From NCBI GenBank assembly GCA_013215295.1, contig JABSOZ010000002.1, forward strand, positions 310,001 to 374,000: DNA of 64,000 nucleotides. Direction: 5' to 3'. This DNA comes from Colwellia sp. GTDB lineage: Bacteria; Pseudomonadota; Gammaproteobacteria; Enterobacterales; Alteromonadaceae. This document shows positions 1 to 10,094 of the stretch, piece after piece (positions within the stretch are counted from its first letter, which is position 1; each line of letters begins with the position of its first letter). Under the pieces are notes generated by a model. It made no database searches and was not told the origin of the DNA. It worked only from the letters and a program-made list of their open reading frames with translations. The position numbers and the translations under genes were made by a program.

Positions 1-1358
1 CTTGAAGTATTACTGGCAAATATAGTTTGCTCAGAGCAAATACTCTCCATGTCCGCAACCATTTTTTGTTTTAACGATAAATCTTCAAAAACGGCTTCTA
101 TCACCATATCGACTTTTTTAAAACCACTATAATCCGTACAGCCTGTGATCATCGCTAATTGCTTTTGCATTTCACTTTTAAGCATAAAGCGACGTTTAAC
201 TTTTTTATTGAGTATGTCGAAGCCATATTTCAATGCATGACTGATCCCTTGCTGTGATATATCTTTTATCCGCACATCAACATTGGCTTTGGTAGCGGTA
301 ACAAAAGCGATTCCGCCCCCCATTAAACCTCCACCTAAAACGCCAACATGTTTAATAGGAGCAGCGTTTACGCCTTCGATGCCCTCCTCTTTCTTCATAT
401 CAGTGGTTGCGAAAAATATCTGTCTTAATTGTGCTGATTCTGGCGACATAACAAGTTCACCAAAATGATCTGCTTCAGTTTGAAAACCACGTTCTGATGA
501 TTTTTCAATGCCCGTTCGTACACAATCAATAATTTTAAGTGGAGAAGGATAATTTCCTTTTGTTTTTGCTAATACCGATTTAGTTGCTTGGTTGAATATT
601 ATTTTTCGACCAACTGCATTGCCTTCAAGAGCTTTATCTAAAATACTAATTTTTCTGTGATTTTTTTTGATTTTACTCGCTTTACCTTCCGCAGCAAGTA
701 CTAATTCTTCTGCAGTAGAAACTAATATGCTATTCGGTACAACATCAACAACCAAACCTGCTTTTAACGCTTGTTTAGCACGAAGTTGCTTACCCGTTAA
801 CATCATATCTAATGCTTTTTGAATACCAACCAATTTTGGTAAGCGTTGCGTACCACCACTACCAGGCAATAAACCTAATTGAACTTCTGGTAAACCTAGT
901 GCTGTTTTACCACTATCACTACAAATACGAGCATGACACGCCATAGCGAGTTCAAGTCCGCCACCGAGACAAGCACCATTAATCGCAGCAACTACAGGAA
1001 TTGCAAGACTTTCAATTTGATCAAAAATCATTTGCCCTTGTCGAGAAAGTGCCGTTGCTTCGCTCGCGCTTTGACAGCTCGCCAACATGTTAATATCAGC
1101 ACCTGCAACGAATGAGTCTTTTTTGCCACTGAGTAACACAATGCCTTTAATGGTATTGTCGTTACGTATTTCTTTTAATACTTCATCAATTTCTTCAGAA
1201 AATTCAGCTTTCAAGGTGTTCATGGTTTCGCCAATCACGTCCATTACTAAGTGAGCAATTCCGTTGTCTTGGCGAATTAAAGTAAAGGTACTCATATTAT
1301 TGCTCTCTTGGTTAATCTCTTGTTCATTTTCTTGATTGTTCTCGTTAAGTGAAGTCAT
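1..1358 (-). CDS. fadJ: Fatty acid oxidation complex subunit alpha FadJ (partial, 3' end outside window)
   Basis: Multifunctional beta-oxidation enzyme: enoyl-CoA hydratase plus 3-hydroxyacyl-CoA dehydrogenase, acting on trans-2-enoyl-CoAs with FadI. About 452 codons are open to the left edge; the family is about 710 aa, so the C-terminal third is missing. The crotonase domain shows AGADINML and a GGCLGGGLELAMAC oxyanion-hole segment, followed by LGLLPGSGGTQRLPKL. Near residue 335 the NAD-binding segment GVLGGGLMGGGIAF begins the dehydrogenase domain. The start ATG at 1358 overlaps the fadI stop by one base (TAATG), showing translational coupling. A second in-frame ATG at 1295, preceded by AAGAGAG, would remove a polar 21-residue extension and is an equally plausible start. 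FadJ rather than FadB is chosen because of the fadI-fadJ order. Confidence 0.93.
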   Translation of the reverse strand, partial: MTSLNENNQENEQEINQESNNMSTFTLIRQDNGIAHLVMDVIGETMNTLKAEFSEEIDEVLKEIRNDNTIKGIVLLSGKKDSFVAGADINMLASCQSASEATALSRQGQMIFDQIESLAIPVVAAINGACLGGGLELAMACHARICSDSGKTALGLPEVQLGLLPGSGGTQRLPKLVGIQKALDMMLTGKQLRAKQALKAGLVVDVVPNSILVSTAEELVLAAEGKASKIKKNHRKISILDKALEGNAVGRKIIFNQATKSVLAKTKGNYPSPLKIIDCVRTGIEKSSERGFQTEADHFGELVMSPESAQLRQIFFATTDMKKEEGIEGVNAAPIKHVGVLGGGLMGGGIAFVTATKANVDVRIKDISQQGISHALKYGFDILNKKVKRRFMLKSEMQKQLAMITGCTDYSGFKKVDMVIEAVFEDLSLKQKMVADMESICSEQTIFASNTS

Positions 1359-2665
1359 TAATCTGTCTCCACAATCATGGCCGCGCCTAGGCCACCAGCA
1401 GCACATGCCGTTGTTAAACCTGTTCCACCGCCACGACGATTCAATTCATTTAGAGTTTGTACGATTAAACGCGTTCCAGTTGCAGCAAACGGATGACCAT
1501 AAGCTAAAGATCCACCCATAACGTTAAATTTAGTCATGTCTATTTCACCAATCGCTTTATCTTGTCCTAATTGCTCACGGGCAAACTTAGTGCTAGCAAA
1601 CATTTTCATATTGGCAAGTGCTTGTGCAGCAAAAGCTTCATGCATTTCAATTAAGTCTAAATCTTTTAATTCCATACCGGCACGTTTAAGCGCTAATGGC
1701 GTCGCATAACTTGGACCCATTAACATGTCTTGCCAAACATCAATGGCAGAAAAAGCATAACTTTTGATATAACCAAGAGGTTTATAACCTAATTCTTTCG
1801 CTCTACCTTCACGCATTAATACAATAGCAGATGCGCCATCTGTTAATGGTGTACTTGTTGCTGCGGTTACTGTGCCGTGTTTTCTATCGAAACAAGGGCG
1901 TAGTTTTTTATAACTTGCCAGTTCTGAATTTTCACGAATACAGTTATCTTTCTCAATAAAGCTTTTATAAGGTTCACTGTGCGCCGTCATCACTTCACCG
2001 GCCAATTTTCCGTCTTGCCAGCTTTTTGTCGCTAGGGTATGCGAACGATGCGCTAATTCATCTTGTGCTTCACGAGAGATGTTATGAGTTTTCGCCATTT
2101 GTTCAGCGGTGTGTCCCATTGATATTCCAGTTGAATACTCTGCAACCGCAGGAGGTACAGGCATAATATCTTTTAAGCCTAATTGACGGATCAAAGCTAT
2201 TTTCTGACCTAAGCTTCGTGCCTTACTTAAATCAAGTAATACTCGGGCAAACTTTTTAGAAACACCAATAGGTGCAACTGAAGAAGAATCAGCACCACCT
2301 GCAATACCAACATCAACATAACCTGCCATGATGGCTTCGGTTACATTCACAGTGGATTGGAAGCTCGTTGCACAGGCTCTTGAAACACTATAAGCATCGG
2401 TATGTACATTCATCCCCGTTCCTAGGACAATTTCACGAGCAATGTTTGGCGCTTCGGGCATTTGTACGACTTGACCAAAAACCAACTGGTCAATAATAGA
2501 AGGGTCAATATCATGTTTTTGCAGTAATTCATTGACGACAATCTTTCCTAAATCTACTGCTGGAACGCCATGAAAAGCAGTCGCTTGTTTAGCAAATGGC
2601 GTACGCAAACCTGCTACTACAGCAATACGCTCCCCATTTCGAGTCGTTAAATTCATTTTTGTCAT
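1358..2665 (-). CDS. fadI: Acetyl-CoA C-acyltransferase FadI (3-ketoacyl-CoA thiolase, beta subunit)
   Basis: Thiolase that cleaves 3-ketoacyl-CoA with CoA to acetyl-CoA and a shortened acyl-CoA; forms the complex with FadJ. The 435 aa length matches FadI (about 436 aa) rather than FadA (about 390 aa). The nucleophilic Cys sits in SRACATSFQ near residue 98. The second and third thiolase blocks are visible as MHEAFAAQ, then [16 protein letters not shown] and [16 protein letters not shown] at the C-terminus, which supply the catalytic His and second Cys. It is the first gene of the fadIJ operon. A FadR-like palindrome lies about 47 bases upstream of the start codon, suggesting repression in the absence of long-chain acyl-CoA. 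Confidence 0.96.
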   Translation of the reverse strand: MTKMNLTTRNGERIAVVAGLRTPFAKQATAFHGVPAVDLGKIVVNELLQKHDIDPSIIDQLVFGQVVQMPEAPNIAREIVLGTGMNVHTDAYSVSRACATSFQSTVNVTEAIMAGYVDVGIAGGADSSSVAPIGVSKKFARVLLDLSKARSLGQKIALIRQLGLKDIMPVPPAVAEYSTGISMGHTAEQMAKTHNISREAQDELAHRSHTLATKSWQDGKLAGEVMTAHSEPYKSFIEKDNCIRENSELASYKKLRPCFDRKHGTVTAATSTPLTDGASAIVLMREGRAKELGYKPLGYIKSYAFSAIDVWQDMLMGPSYATPLALKRAGMELKDLDLIEMHEAFAAQALANMKMFASTKFAREQLGQDKAIGEIDMTKFNVMGGSLAYGHPFAATGTRLIVQTLNELNRRGGGTGLTTACAAGGLGAAMIVETD

Positions 2666-2711
2666 GTCTTTACCTTCTATCGTAATATCTAATTATATTG
2701 TCTTCAAACCA

Positions 2712-2726
2712 AGAGGTCTGACCACT
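2712..2726. promoter_or_regulatory. Candidate FadR operator upstream of fadIJ
   Basis: The sequence AGAGGTCTGACCACT is a near-palindrome with the core GGTC-N-GACC, the half-site pattern known for FadR operators in Enterobacteria and Vibrio. It lies in the divergent gap between fadI and the moxR operon, 47 bases from the fadI start. Whether this organism has FadR cannot be seen in the window; PsrA is another regulator of fad genes in Alteromonadales. Confidence 0.45.
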
Positions 2727-2911
2727 CATTGATTGCTTTATTCTAACGCTAAATGAAAAAAATACAACTCCCAACTAAAACGTGAACAATTCATTCCAGA
2801 ATAAATTGTTAAAAATCATGTCAAAGTGCAAAAATTGCTTGTTTTATACTAGTTGAACCTTATATATATACCCACAGGTTTAACAATATAAATAGGCAAG
2901 TGGTAGTCAGC

Positions 2912-3877
2912 ATGGCAATTGAACATTTTTCATCTCTAAAAGAATACTTATCTCAACAAATTATCGGTCAACACGCCCTTGTTGAGAACTTACTTATCGC
3001 ACTTCTTGCTAATGGTCACCTAATTGTAGAAGGTCCTCCCGGCTTAGCAAAGACGCGTGCTGTAAATGCATTAGCCGACGGGCTTGAGGCTGATTTTCAA
3101 CGTGTTCAATTCACACCTGATCTTCTACCCGCTGATTTAACAGGTACCGATATTTACCGTCCTGAAGATGGCACATTTGTATTCCAGCCGGGTCCTCTTT
3201 TTAGAAATCTAGTATTAGCCGATGAAATAAACAGAGCGCCAGCAAAAGTACAGTCCGCTTTATTAGAAGCAATGGGAGAAGGACAAATTACTGTCGGACG
3301 TAATACCTACCCTCTGCCTGATTTATTTTTAGTGATGGCAACGCAAAATCCTATTGAGCAAGAAGGAACATATCCTTTACCCGAAGCGCAGTTAGACCGT
3401 TTCTTAATGCACTTAGAAATTGACTACCCTGATGCTGTCAGCGAATTAGCTATTTTAAAACTCAATCGCGGTGAAGCACTGCAGCATAAAAAAGAAAGCA
3501 AAAAGCCAGTAAAAGCAATTTCACAAAGTGATATTTTTGCCGCTCGTGACCAAGTGATGGAAATTCATATGGCACCCGCAATAGAAAATTATATTGTTGA
3601 TTTGATCATGGCAACGCGTACGCCTGAGAAATATGATGATCAACTAAAAAAATGGCTGGCGTATGGTGCTAGCCCGCGAGCAACTATCGCACTTGATAGA
3701 TGTTCACGTGCCCGTGCTTGGTTGCACAACCGCGATTTTGTTAGCCCTGAAGATGTACAAGCGGTATTTCATAACGTTTTACGTCACCGTATTTTACTGA
3801 CTTACCAAGCAGAAGCAGAAGGTATTAATAGTAATCAATTACTTGATCACTTATTAAGTTTAGTCGCTGTTGCTTAA
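2912..3877 (+). CDS. MoxR-family AAA+ ATPase
   Basis: AAA+ ATPase of the MoxR branch, thought to act as a chaperone that remodels or activates VWA-domain partners; the partners are encoded just downstream. From the ATG at 2912 the protein is 321 aa. Walker A is GPPGLAKT at residues 41-48, Walker B LVLADEIN near 100-107, and the sensor region MATQNPIEQEGTYPLPEAQL follows, all MoxR hallmarks; the C-terminal lid domain is present. An in-frame GTG at 2900 would add four residues; neither start has a convincing ribosome binding site. First gene of an eight-gene co-directional cluster. Confidence 0.93.
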   Translation: MAIEHFSSLKEYLSQQIIGQHALVENLLIALLANGHLIVEGPPGLAKTRAVNALADGLEADFQRVQFTPDLLPADLTGTDIYRPEDGTFVFQPGPLFRNLVLADEINRAPAKVQSALLEAMGEGQITVGRNTYPLPDLFLVMATQNPIEQEGTYPLPEAQLDRFLMHLEIDYPDAVSELAILKLNRGEALQHKKESKKPVKAISQSDIFAARDQVMEIHMAPAIENYIVDLIMATRTPEKYDDQLKKWLAYGASPRATIALDRCSRARAWLHNRDFVSPEDVQAVFHNVLRHRILLTYQAEAEGINSNQLLDHLLSLVAVA

Positions 3878-3926
3878 GCGACTTTAACAACATCAAAAAT
3901 GAACGATCAATATTGTAAGTAAATTT

Positions 3927-4955
3927 ATGTGGTTTAATCAAAAAATAGAACAAAAACAGCAAGACATCTCCAGTTTGCTCAGCAGTCTTGCCAGTAATGG
4001 TGTTGAATTATCGATTAATGAATTAGTTCAATACCAAAATAAAGCAAGTCTAATTGATCTTGCTGCACGCAAAAGCTTGCATGGACAAATGTCAGGAAAC
4101 TATTTATCTCGAAGTAAAGGACGAGGTATGGAGTTTGATGAAGTACGTCATTATCAAAATGGCGACGATATTCGTGCTATCGACTGGCGAGTTACTGCAC
4201 GAACAGGTAAAACCCATACTAAAATTTTTCGTGAAGAAGTTGAACGCCCAGTACTTGTAGCAACTGACCTCAGCAGTTCAATGCTGTTTGGTAGCCAACT
4301 TTTATTTAAATCTGTACAAGCAGCACATTTAGCAGCATTAGTTACTTGGCACGCCAAAGGACGAGGAGATAGAATCGGTGGTATTGTTTTTAATGAGCAT
4401 AAACATAGCGAATTAAAACCACGCAGCCGCAAAGAAGGTGTACTTCATTATTTGCATAGTCTAGTTGAAACGCATAAACATACCTTGTCACTTGAAAATA
4501 ATAATCAAACGGAAATACGATCGAGGGAACAATTAGATGAATCGGCTAACAAAGCTTTCGAAGAAAATTGTGCACGATTAAGGCAACTTGCTCGGCCAGG
4601 AAGTTTAGTTTATTTAATTACCGATGGTAATCATATTAACCAAGAAAGCATTCGCCATTTATCTCATATCAATCGACATTGTGAGATGGTTGTTTGTTTG
4701 GTCAGTGATCCACTAGAACACGATTTACCCAGTAGTAAATATAAAATGAACGTTGCCGTAACAGACGGGCAATCAAGACAACAATTATTGATTGGCGATC
4801 CAGCATCCGCTGAAAGATATCATCAACAAGCACATATTCTTGTTCAACAGAAACAAGATTTATTACTTAAAGCAGGTGGCAGAATTTTACACTTTTCATC
4901 CGGTCAAACTTTAGAGCAACAATTAACTGACGGAGTCGAATCATGGAAGCGTTAA
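3927..4955 (+). CDS. DUF58 domain-containing protein
   Basis: 342 aa protein with the DUF58 core: SKGRGMEFDEVRHYQNGDD followed by IRAIDWRVTART and a REEVERPVLVATDLSSSM segment that resembles a VWA MIDAS start (D-L-S-S-S). DUF58 proteins are almost always encoded beside MoxR and VWA proteins and are assumed to be part of the same envelope-stress or protein-maturation assembly; the molecular role is unproven. No signal peptide or membrane segment is obvious, so it is probably cytoplasmic. The stop overlaps the start of the next gene by 13 bases, indicating coupling. Confidence 0.9.
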   Translation: MWFNQKIEQKQQDISSLLSSLASNGVELSINELVQYQNKASLIDLAARKSLHGQMSGNYLSRSKGRGMEFDEVRHYQNGDDIRAIDWRVTARTGKTHTKIFREEVERPVLVATDLSSSMLFGSQLLFKSVQAAHLAALVTWHAKGRGDRIGGIVFNEHKHSELKPRSRKEGVLHYLHSLVETHKHTLSLENNNQTEIRSREQLDESANKAFEENCARLRQLARPGSLVYLITDGNHINQESIRHLSHINRHCEMVVCLVSDPLEHDLPSSKYKMNVAVTDGQSRQQLLIGDPASAERYHQQAHILVQQKQDLLLKAGGRILHFSSGQTLEQQLTDGVESWKR

Positions 4956-5464
4956 AGCAACCGTCAGAGCAGTTAGCTCAATTAAAAGATATACATTTAC
5001 CCGAGCAAGTTCATAATTACCCAGTAGCGTATGGCTGGTGGATATTACTGACGTGTTTATTGATATGTCTGATTTTCGGTATCATGAAATGGCAGAAAAA
5101 TAGAAAACGCTCTTATGCTAAAAAGCTTGCACAAGCAAACCTTCAACATACGAAGAATAATGACGAAATAGTCACATTATTGAAATGGGCTGCTTTTCAA
5201 TACTTCCAACGCAATGAAATTGCCTCTTTACATGGCGAGCAATTAGAGAATTTCTTCATCAGTAAGTTACCGACTAAACATCAAGAAAAATTTCAATCGT
5301 TATGTGGTCAACAGCTCAACAATAAATATAAACCCATTGAAAGTTCATCCAGTGAAACAGTAAATCAAACGTTGCAAGAAGCCGCTCACCTTTGGCTTAG
5401 TCAAGCTCTTCCTCCAAAGTTGTTAAAGCAAAAGTCAGTAACTGGATCTGAGGTGATCTCATGA
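4943..5464 (+). CDS. DUF4381 domain-containing membrane protein
   Basis: 173 aa. A single strong membrane segment (about residues 30-48, WWILLTCLLICLIFGIMKW) follows a short N-terminal stretch with the DUF4381-type LKDIHLPEQVHNYPVAYGWW lead-in, then a basic cytoplasmic region and a helical C-terminal domain. The family occurs in MoxR/VWA operons and its function is unknown; a membrane-anchoring or scaffold role for the DUF58/VWA partners is inference from context. It overlaps both neighbours: 13 bases with the DUF58 gene and 4 bases (ATGA) with the next VWA gene. Confidence 0.85.
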   Translation: MEALKQPSEQLAQLKDIHLPEQVHNYPVAYGWWILLTCLLICLIFGIMKWQKNRKRSYAKKLAQANLQHTKNNDEIVTLLKWAAFQYFQRNEIASLHGEQLENFFISKLPTKHQEKFQSLCGQQLNNKYKPIESSSSETVNQTLQEAAHLWLSQALPPKLLKQKSVTGSEVIS

Positions 5465-6459
5465 TAGAAATTCTATTACCCTGGGTACTTTGGACTCTTC
5501 CAATACCTTTAATTATGTATTTATTACCGGCGAAAAATCAAAATCAAGCCGCGGCATTAAAAATGCCCATTTTAATTCAAGATGCTTCAAGCCAAAGTTT
5601 TTCAACTAAAACTAAAAAATCTCCTCGATTTTTATTTTTACTGATTTGGGCTTTAGTCGTTATTGCTGCAAGCCAACCACAGTGGTTAGGTGAGGCAGTG
5701 AATGTACCTACCGAAGGGCGAGAAATGATGATCGCTGTTGATCTATCTGGCAGTATGCAAGTAGAAGACATGCAATTGAACGGCAGCACAGTTAATCGTT
5801 TAGATATGTTAAAAGTATTATTAGGAGACTTCATAGAACGTAGAACAGGTGACCGTTTAGGTCTGATTCTCTTCGGTGATGACGCTTACATGCAAACCCC
5901 GATGACATTCGATAGAAAGACGGTGCAGCAAATGCTTGATGAAGCCGTATTAGGTTTAGTCGGTAAACAAACGGCAATTGGTGACGCTATTGCCTTAGCG
6001 GTAAAACGTTTTGACGCAAAGAAAAAGTCAAACAGAGTATTGTTACTGTTAACTGATGGTCAAAATACAGCGGGTAAAATAACACCTGAAGAAGCTTTAG
6101 AGCTTGCTGTAGCTAAAGATATCACCATTTATTCAGTAGGGATTGGTGCCGATGTAATGATCCAAAATTCAATTTTTGGAAAACGCCGTATTAATCCTTC
6201 AAGTGAGTTAGACGAAGAGTCGTTACAACAATTAGCAACAGAAACTGGTGGGCACTACTTTAGAGCGCGTGACAGTAAAGACATGAGTGAAATATACCAT
6301 TTACTCGATGAATTAGAACCCATAGAACAAGACCAACAACAAATGCGTCCACTAACCGCACTCTTCTATTGGCCTTTAGCCATCGCATTACTATTATCAT
6401 TTTTCTATTTAATCTGGGTGAATATTCCCCCATTTAAATTAAAAGGAACGAGTATTTAA
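5461..6459 (+). CDS. VWA domain-containing membrane protein, BatA-like
   Basis: 332 aa. An N-terminal membrane hairpin (about residues 5-22 and 57-71), a von Willebrand factor A domain with intact MIDAS residues (VDLSGSM, first Asp at about 94; a Thr in the MQTPMTFD loop; LLLLTDGQNT), and a C-terminal membrane segment near 305-325 make the BatA topology. VWA proteins of this kind bind Mg2+ and partner proteins and are presumed clients of the MoxR ATPase. Start ATG overlaps the previous stop (ATGA); the next gene begins one base after the stop. Confidence 0.9.
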   Translation: MIEILLPWVLWTLPIPLIMYLLPAKNQNQAAALKMPILIQDASSQSFSTKTKKSPRFLFLLIWALVVIAASQPQWLGEAVNVPTEGREMMIAVDLSGSMQVEDMQLNGSTVNRLDMLKVLLGDFIERRTGDRLGLILFGDDAYMQTPMTFDRKTVQQMLDEAVLGLVGKQTAIGDAIALAVKRFDAKKKSNRVLLLLTDGQNTAGKITPEEALELAVAKDITIYSVGIGADVMIQNSIFGKRRINPSSELDEESLQQLATETGGHYFRARDSKDMSEIYHLLDELEPIEQDQQQMRPLTALFYWPLAIALLLSFFYLIWVNIPPFKLKGTSI

Positions 6460-6460
6460 C

Positions 6461-8377
6461 ATGGCTGATTTTCACTTTATTCGTCCTTGGTGGTTATTAG
6501 CCATCATAGCCTTGGTATTTGCTTTAAACTTGCTTAAAAAATATCGTTTAAGTCAATCAGGCTGGCAGCAATTATTACCGAAACATTTAGCTAATGTATT
6601 GGTTGATAAGCAACAAAATCATAAACAACTTTCTCTTATTTTACCCTTTATTATTGGGTTGTTAACGATTGTAGCGTTAGCTGGACCGACGTGGAAAAAA
6701 CTCCCACAACCGGTTTATCAAACAGCGCGGGGATCAGTATTAATCATGGATATGTCGTATTCAATGTACGCTACTGATATATCACCTAATCGATTAACAC
6801 GATCGCGCTATAAAGCGATCGATTTACTCGAACGATTGAAAGAAGGTGAAACAGGTCTTATTGCCTATGCTGGAGACGCGTTCACTATTAGTCCACTTAC
6901 CGACGATATCAATAACATTAAATTATTATTGCCTTCATTGTCTCCAGAATTAATGCCAGAGCTCGGCAGTAACCCTTTAGCCGCACTAACTCTCGCGCAT
7001 GAGATGTTAAAAAATTCTGGTCATAACAAAGGTGATATATATTGGTTTACCGATGGTATAGACAATTATGATATTCAAGACATCACAGATTGGAGTCGAA
7101 GCAATAACCACCGATTGAATATTTTAGGCATAGGTACAAAATCAGGAGCGCCGATAAAGCTCAATAACGGTGAATTGATGAAAGATTCGGGCGGCTCAAT
7201 TATTGTTCCTAAGTTATCAATATCTGCACTAAAAGGTTCAGCAAAAAGAGGACAAGGTAATTACGCAACGCTTTCTAATAGCAATAATGATATTGAGCAA
7301 TTACTTCGTCAGCCTTTTAATATTGAAGAACAAGAGCAGAAAGAGTCTTCGAATACAGGTGATCAATGGCAAGAAGTTGGTCCCTATTTATTATTGCTCG
7401 TTTTGCCGTTATTGCTGCCCTACTTTCGCCGCGGACGTTTACTCGCCGTATTGCCAGTGTTCATATTAATTACACCTATTGATAAAAGTTATGCACAAAG
7501 TTCGACATTACCAGAAGCAACAACTTCATCAAGAAGTTTAAACAGTGTTGAAACGGTCGAGCAAATTCCAATCGAAAATGTAACAACGAGTTTTTGGAAT
7601 GACTTATGGCAAACCAAAGACCAACAAGGACAAAAACAATTCAACACTGAAGCTTTTCAACAGGCAGCAAATAGTTTTGAAAACTCGTCATGGCAAGGAA
7701 GTTCTTATTATCGTTCAGGTAATTACGAGCAAGCATTAAAAGCATTTCAACAAAAAGATACTGCTGAAGCACTCTATAACCAAGGTAATGCTTTGGCTCA
7801 ATTGAAGCGTATTGATGAAGCAATAGAAGCTTATGACCAAGCATTAAAAAAAGACCCGAAACATGAAGATGCAATAGCAAATAAAGCCTACCTTGAAGAA
7901 TTAAAAAAACAGCAAGAGCAGCAAAAAGATCAACAACAAGATCAGAATAAAGACAAAAACAACGACGAAAACCAAGATCAACAAGATCAAGAAAGTCAAA
8001 ACCAAGACCAAGAACAAAAAGAAAGTGACGACCCTTCACAAGACAGCGATTCAGAGCAAAAAGGCGAGAAAAAAGAAGGTGCCGACAAAGAACAATCTGA
8101 AGAAGAAAAAGCTCAGGAAGAAGAACAAAAAAAAGCAGAACAAGAAAAACAGTCCAAGGAAAAAGAAGCGAAAGAACCAAGTGACGAACAAGCAGAACAG
8201 ACACCTGCTCAGCTTCGTGCAGCAGAAAAATTAGCAGAAGAAACAGCACAAAAACATCAACAATTACTCAATAAAGTAACTGATGACCCATATATATTAC
8301 TTAGAAATAAAATGCAGCTCGAATACCAAAAGCGTCGCAATAACCGTAGTAGCGCAAAAGGAACAAAACAGTGGTAA
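6461..8377 (+). CDS. VWA and TPR domain-containing protein, BatB/BatC fusion
   Basis: 638 aa with a BatB half and a BatC half in one chain. Two N-terminal membrane segments (about 11-25 and 58-74) precede a VWA domain with MIDAS start MDMSYSM (first Asp about 97) and WFTDGID. A membrane segment near 302-330 is followed by a tetratricopeptide pair (about 405-465: YYRSGNYEQALKAF, EALYNQGNALAQLKRIDEAI). From about 465 to 590 the chain is an extremely Gln/Lys/Glu/Asp-rich, charge-balanced low-complexity tract, probably disordered. The low-complexity DNA also opens long antisense frames that are not genes. Confidence 0.9.
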   Translation: MADFHFIRPWWLLAIIALVFALNLLKKYRLSQSGWQQLLPKHLANVLVDKQQNHKQLSLILPFIIGLLTIVALAGPTWKKLPQPVYQTARGSVLIMDMSYSMYATDISPNRLTRSRYKAIDLLERLKEGETGLIAYAGDAFTISPLTDDINNIKLLLPSLSPELMPELGSNPLAALTLAHEMLKNSGHNKGDIYWFTDGIDNYDIQDITDWSRSNNHRLNILGIGTKSGAPIKLNNGELMKDSGGSIIVPKLSISALKGSAKRGQGNYATLSNSNNDIEQLLRQPFNIEEQEQKESSNTGDQWQEVGPYLLLLVLPLLLPYFRRGRLLAVLPVFILITPIDKSYAQSSTLPEATTSSRSLNSVETVEQIPIENVTTSFWNDLWQTKDQQGQKQFNTEAFQQAANSFENSSWQGSSYYRSGNYEQALKAFQQKDTAEALYNQGNALAQLKRIDEAIEAYDQALKKDPKHEDAIANKAYLEELKKQQEQQKDQQQDQNKDKNNDENQDQQDQESQNQDQEQKESDDPSQDSDSEQKGEKKEGADKEQSEEEKAQEEEQKKAEQEKQSKEKEAKEPSDEQAEQTPAQLRAAEKLAEETAQKHQQLLNKVTDDPYILLRNKMQLEYQKRRNNRSSAKGTKQW

Positions 8378-10059
8378 AAATAGTGATGAAAATAATAATA
8401 ACCGTAATAGCTATTTTTCTTAGCAACGCGCTTTTTGTAAACAATGCGCTAGCGGCTAGTCAAGTTAGTGCAACTATCGATAAAAACCCCGTTGTGGTTA
8501 ATGAATCTTTTATTCTAAAAATCACCGTTGATGATGATGTTGACACTAATGCCTTAAATACTTCGGCCTTGTTAAAAGACTTTGTCGTTGGAAGAACCTC
8601 TGTTAGCTCACAAACGAGTATGATGAACTTTAAAACGACACGTTCTACAACTTGGAGCACTTTACTGATAAGTAAAAAGGCAGGAGATTTCATCATTCCA
8701 CCATTGTCGATAGAGGGGATTCAATCTCAAGCTATCCAAGTTAAAGTATTAGCAGAACAAGATCCCCGTGCTGGTCAACAAAAAGACTTATTTATTACCT
8801 CTGAAGTGTCCACCAATGAAGTTTATGTACAACAACAATTAACATTAACGGTAAAGCTTCACTTTTCTGCAGAATTAAAGCGTGGCAGTTTAACTGAACC
8901 GACTTTAGAAAGCGCTAGCATTACCCAAATTGGTAAAGACAAAGAAGAAGATACGATCATTAACGGTCGCCGCTATCGTGTTATAGAAAGAACCTATGCA
9001 ATAAGCCCAAAAAATAGTGGTGAATTTATCTTGAAATCACCGGTGTTTTCAGGAGAAATCTTACTGCCATCCACCAGAAGAAATAACATGTTTAGCTTTT
9101 CAGAAACGAAACCGGTGAGTGTTATTGGCGATGAAATTCCAATAGTTGTGCGTCCTATTCCTGACTCGTTTCAGGGCACTTGGTTACCGAGTGACTTATT
9201 GGCTATCCACCAAAACTGGCAGCCAGACGTTACAACGTTTAAAGTTGGAGAGCCTATTACGCGAAGTATCACATTAACTGCAGCAGGATTGTCTGAAGAG
9301 CAATTACCTGTGCTCGAAATGACGGTACCAAAAGGTTTAAAAGTTTATCCAGACCAAGCTCAGTTACATACAGGAATGAGTAGCGGTCATCTAGTCAGTC
9401 AAAAAGTACGAAATTTTGCCATTGTTGCGAGTAAGGCTGGTGAATATCAGTTGCCAGAAATAAACATACCATGGTGGAATACCGTTACTAACCGTTATCA
9501 AGTTGCCACTATTGCAGCACAGACAATTACGGTATTGCCCAATAATGAAATTGAAGAAGAGCCAGAAGTTACTAATAATCCTCAAAATAAAGGGGTGGTC
9601 CCTGCTCAAACTGTCATTATTACACAAGCTTCATGGTTACAATGGCTATTTTTAGCGTTATGGTTAATCACCGCTTTTGCATGGTTTATCAGTGTAAGAC
9701 TCGCTAAACCTTCCTTAGCTACTGCACCTAAAAAAGCGACAAGAAATAGTAATGTGTATTTGTCTTTATTAGCTGCATGTAAAAAAAATCAAGGCTTAGA
9801 AGTACTGGCCTTAATTTTACCTTGGATAAATACCTTACAATCGCAAGCAGGTAGAACAATAACAGCTACACTTGATGATGGGTTACTCGAAATAGAAAAT
9901 AGTGCATTTCAACAAGAAATTCAGTCATTACAGCAATGTTATTACGGAAAAGAACAAAAAGATTGGCAAGGTAAAAACTTGTTAACCTTGATCCAAGACA
10001 TTAATAAACATGGCTTAAAAATAAAACAAGAAACATTATTCTCTATGAATCCTACATAA
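8371..10059 (+). CDS. BatD-family protein
   Basis: 562 aa. Signal peptide (residues about 5-29, ending in NALA before ASQVSATID), a long beta-rich periplasmic region, then a membrane segment at about 421-441 (WLQWLFLALWLITAFAWFIS) and a helical cytoplasmic tail: the BatD (oxygen tolerance protein) layout. The GTG start at 8371 is chosen because AAAAGGA ends 8 bases upstream; an ATG at 8386 is the alternative. It overlaps the previous gene by 7 bases. Probably works with the upstream VWA proteins in an envelope complex; BatD homologues influence stress tolerance but biochemical function is not established. Confidence 0.88.
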   Translation: MVKIVMKIIITVIAIFLSNALFVNNALAASQVSATIDKNPVVVNESFILKITVDDDVDTNALNTSALLKDFVVGRTSVSSQTSMMNFKTTRSTTWSTLLISKKAGDFIIPPLSIEGIQSQAIQVKVLAEQDPRAGQQKDLFITSEVSTNEVYVQQQLTLTVKLHFSAELKRGSLTEPTLESASITQIGKDKEEDTIINGRRYRVIERTYAISPKNSGEFILKSPVFSGEILLPSTRRNNMFSFSETKPVSVIGDEIPIVVRPIPDSFQGTWLPSDLLAIHQNWQPDVTTFKVGEPITRSITLTAAGLSEEQLPVLEMTVPKGLKVYPDQAQLHTGMSSGHLVSQKVRNFAIVASKAGEYQLPEINIPWWNTVTNRYQVATIAAQTITVLPNNEIEEEPEVTNNPQNKGVVPAQTVIITQASWLQWLFLALWLITAFAWFISVRLAKPSLATAPKKATRNSNVYLSLLAACKKNQGLEVLALILPWINTLQSQAGRTITATLDDGLLEIENSAFQQEIQSLQQCYYGKEQKDWQGKNLLTLIQDINKHGLKIKQETLFSMNPT

Positions 10060-10094
10060 AAAATAAAATAATTTTTTTAAAGCGAAATAAAATA

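Noticed and set aside
7641-8249. Long 202-codon frame antisense to the VWA/TPR gene
   Set aside because: It is the mirror of the Gln/Lys/Glu/Asp-rich tract, giving Leu/Phe/Val-rich nonsense; low-complexity purine-rich DNA opens such frames by chance.
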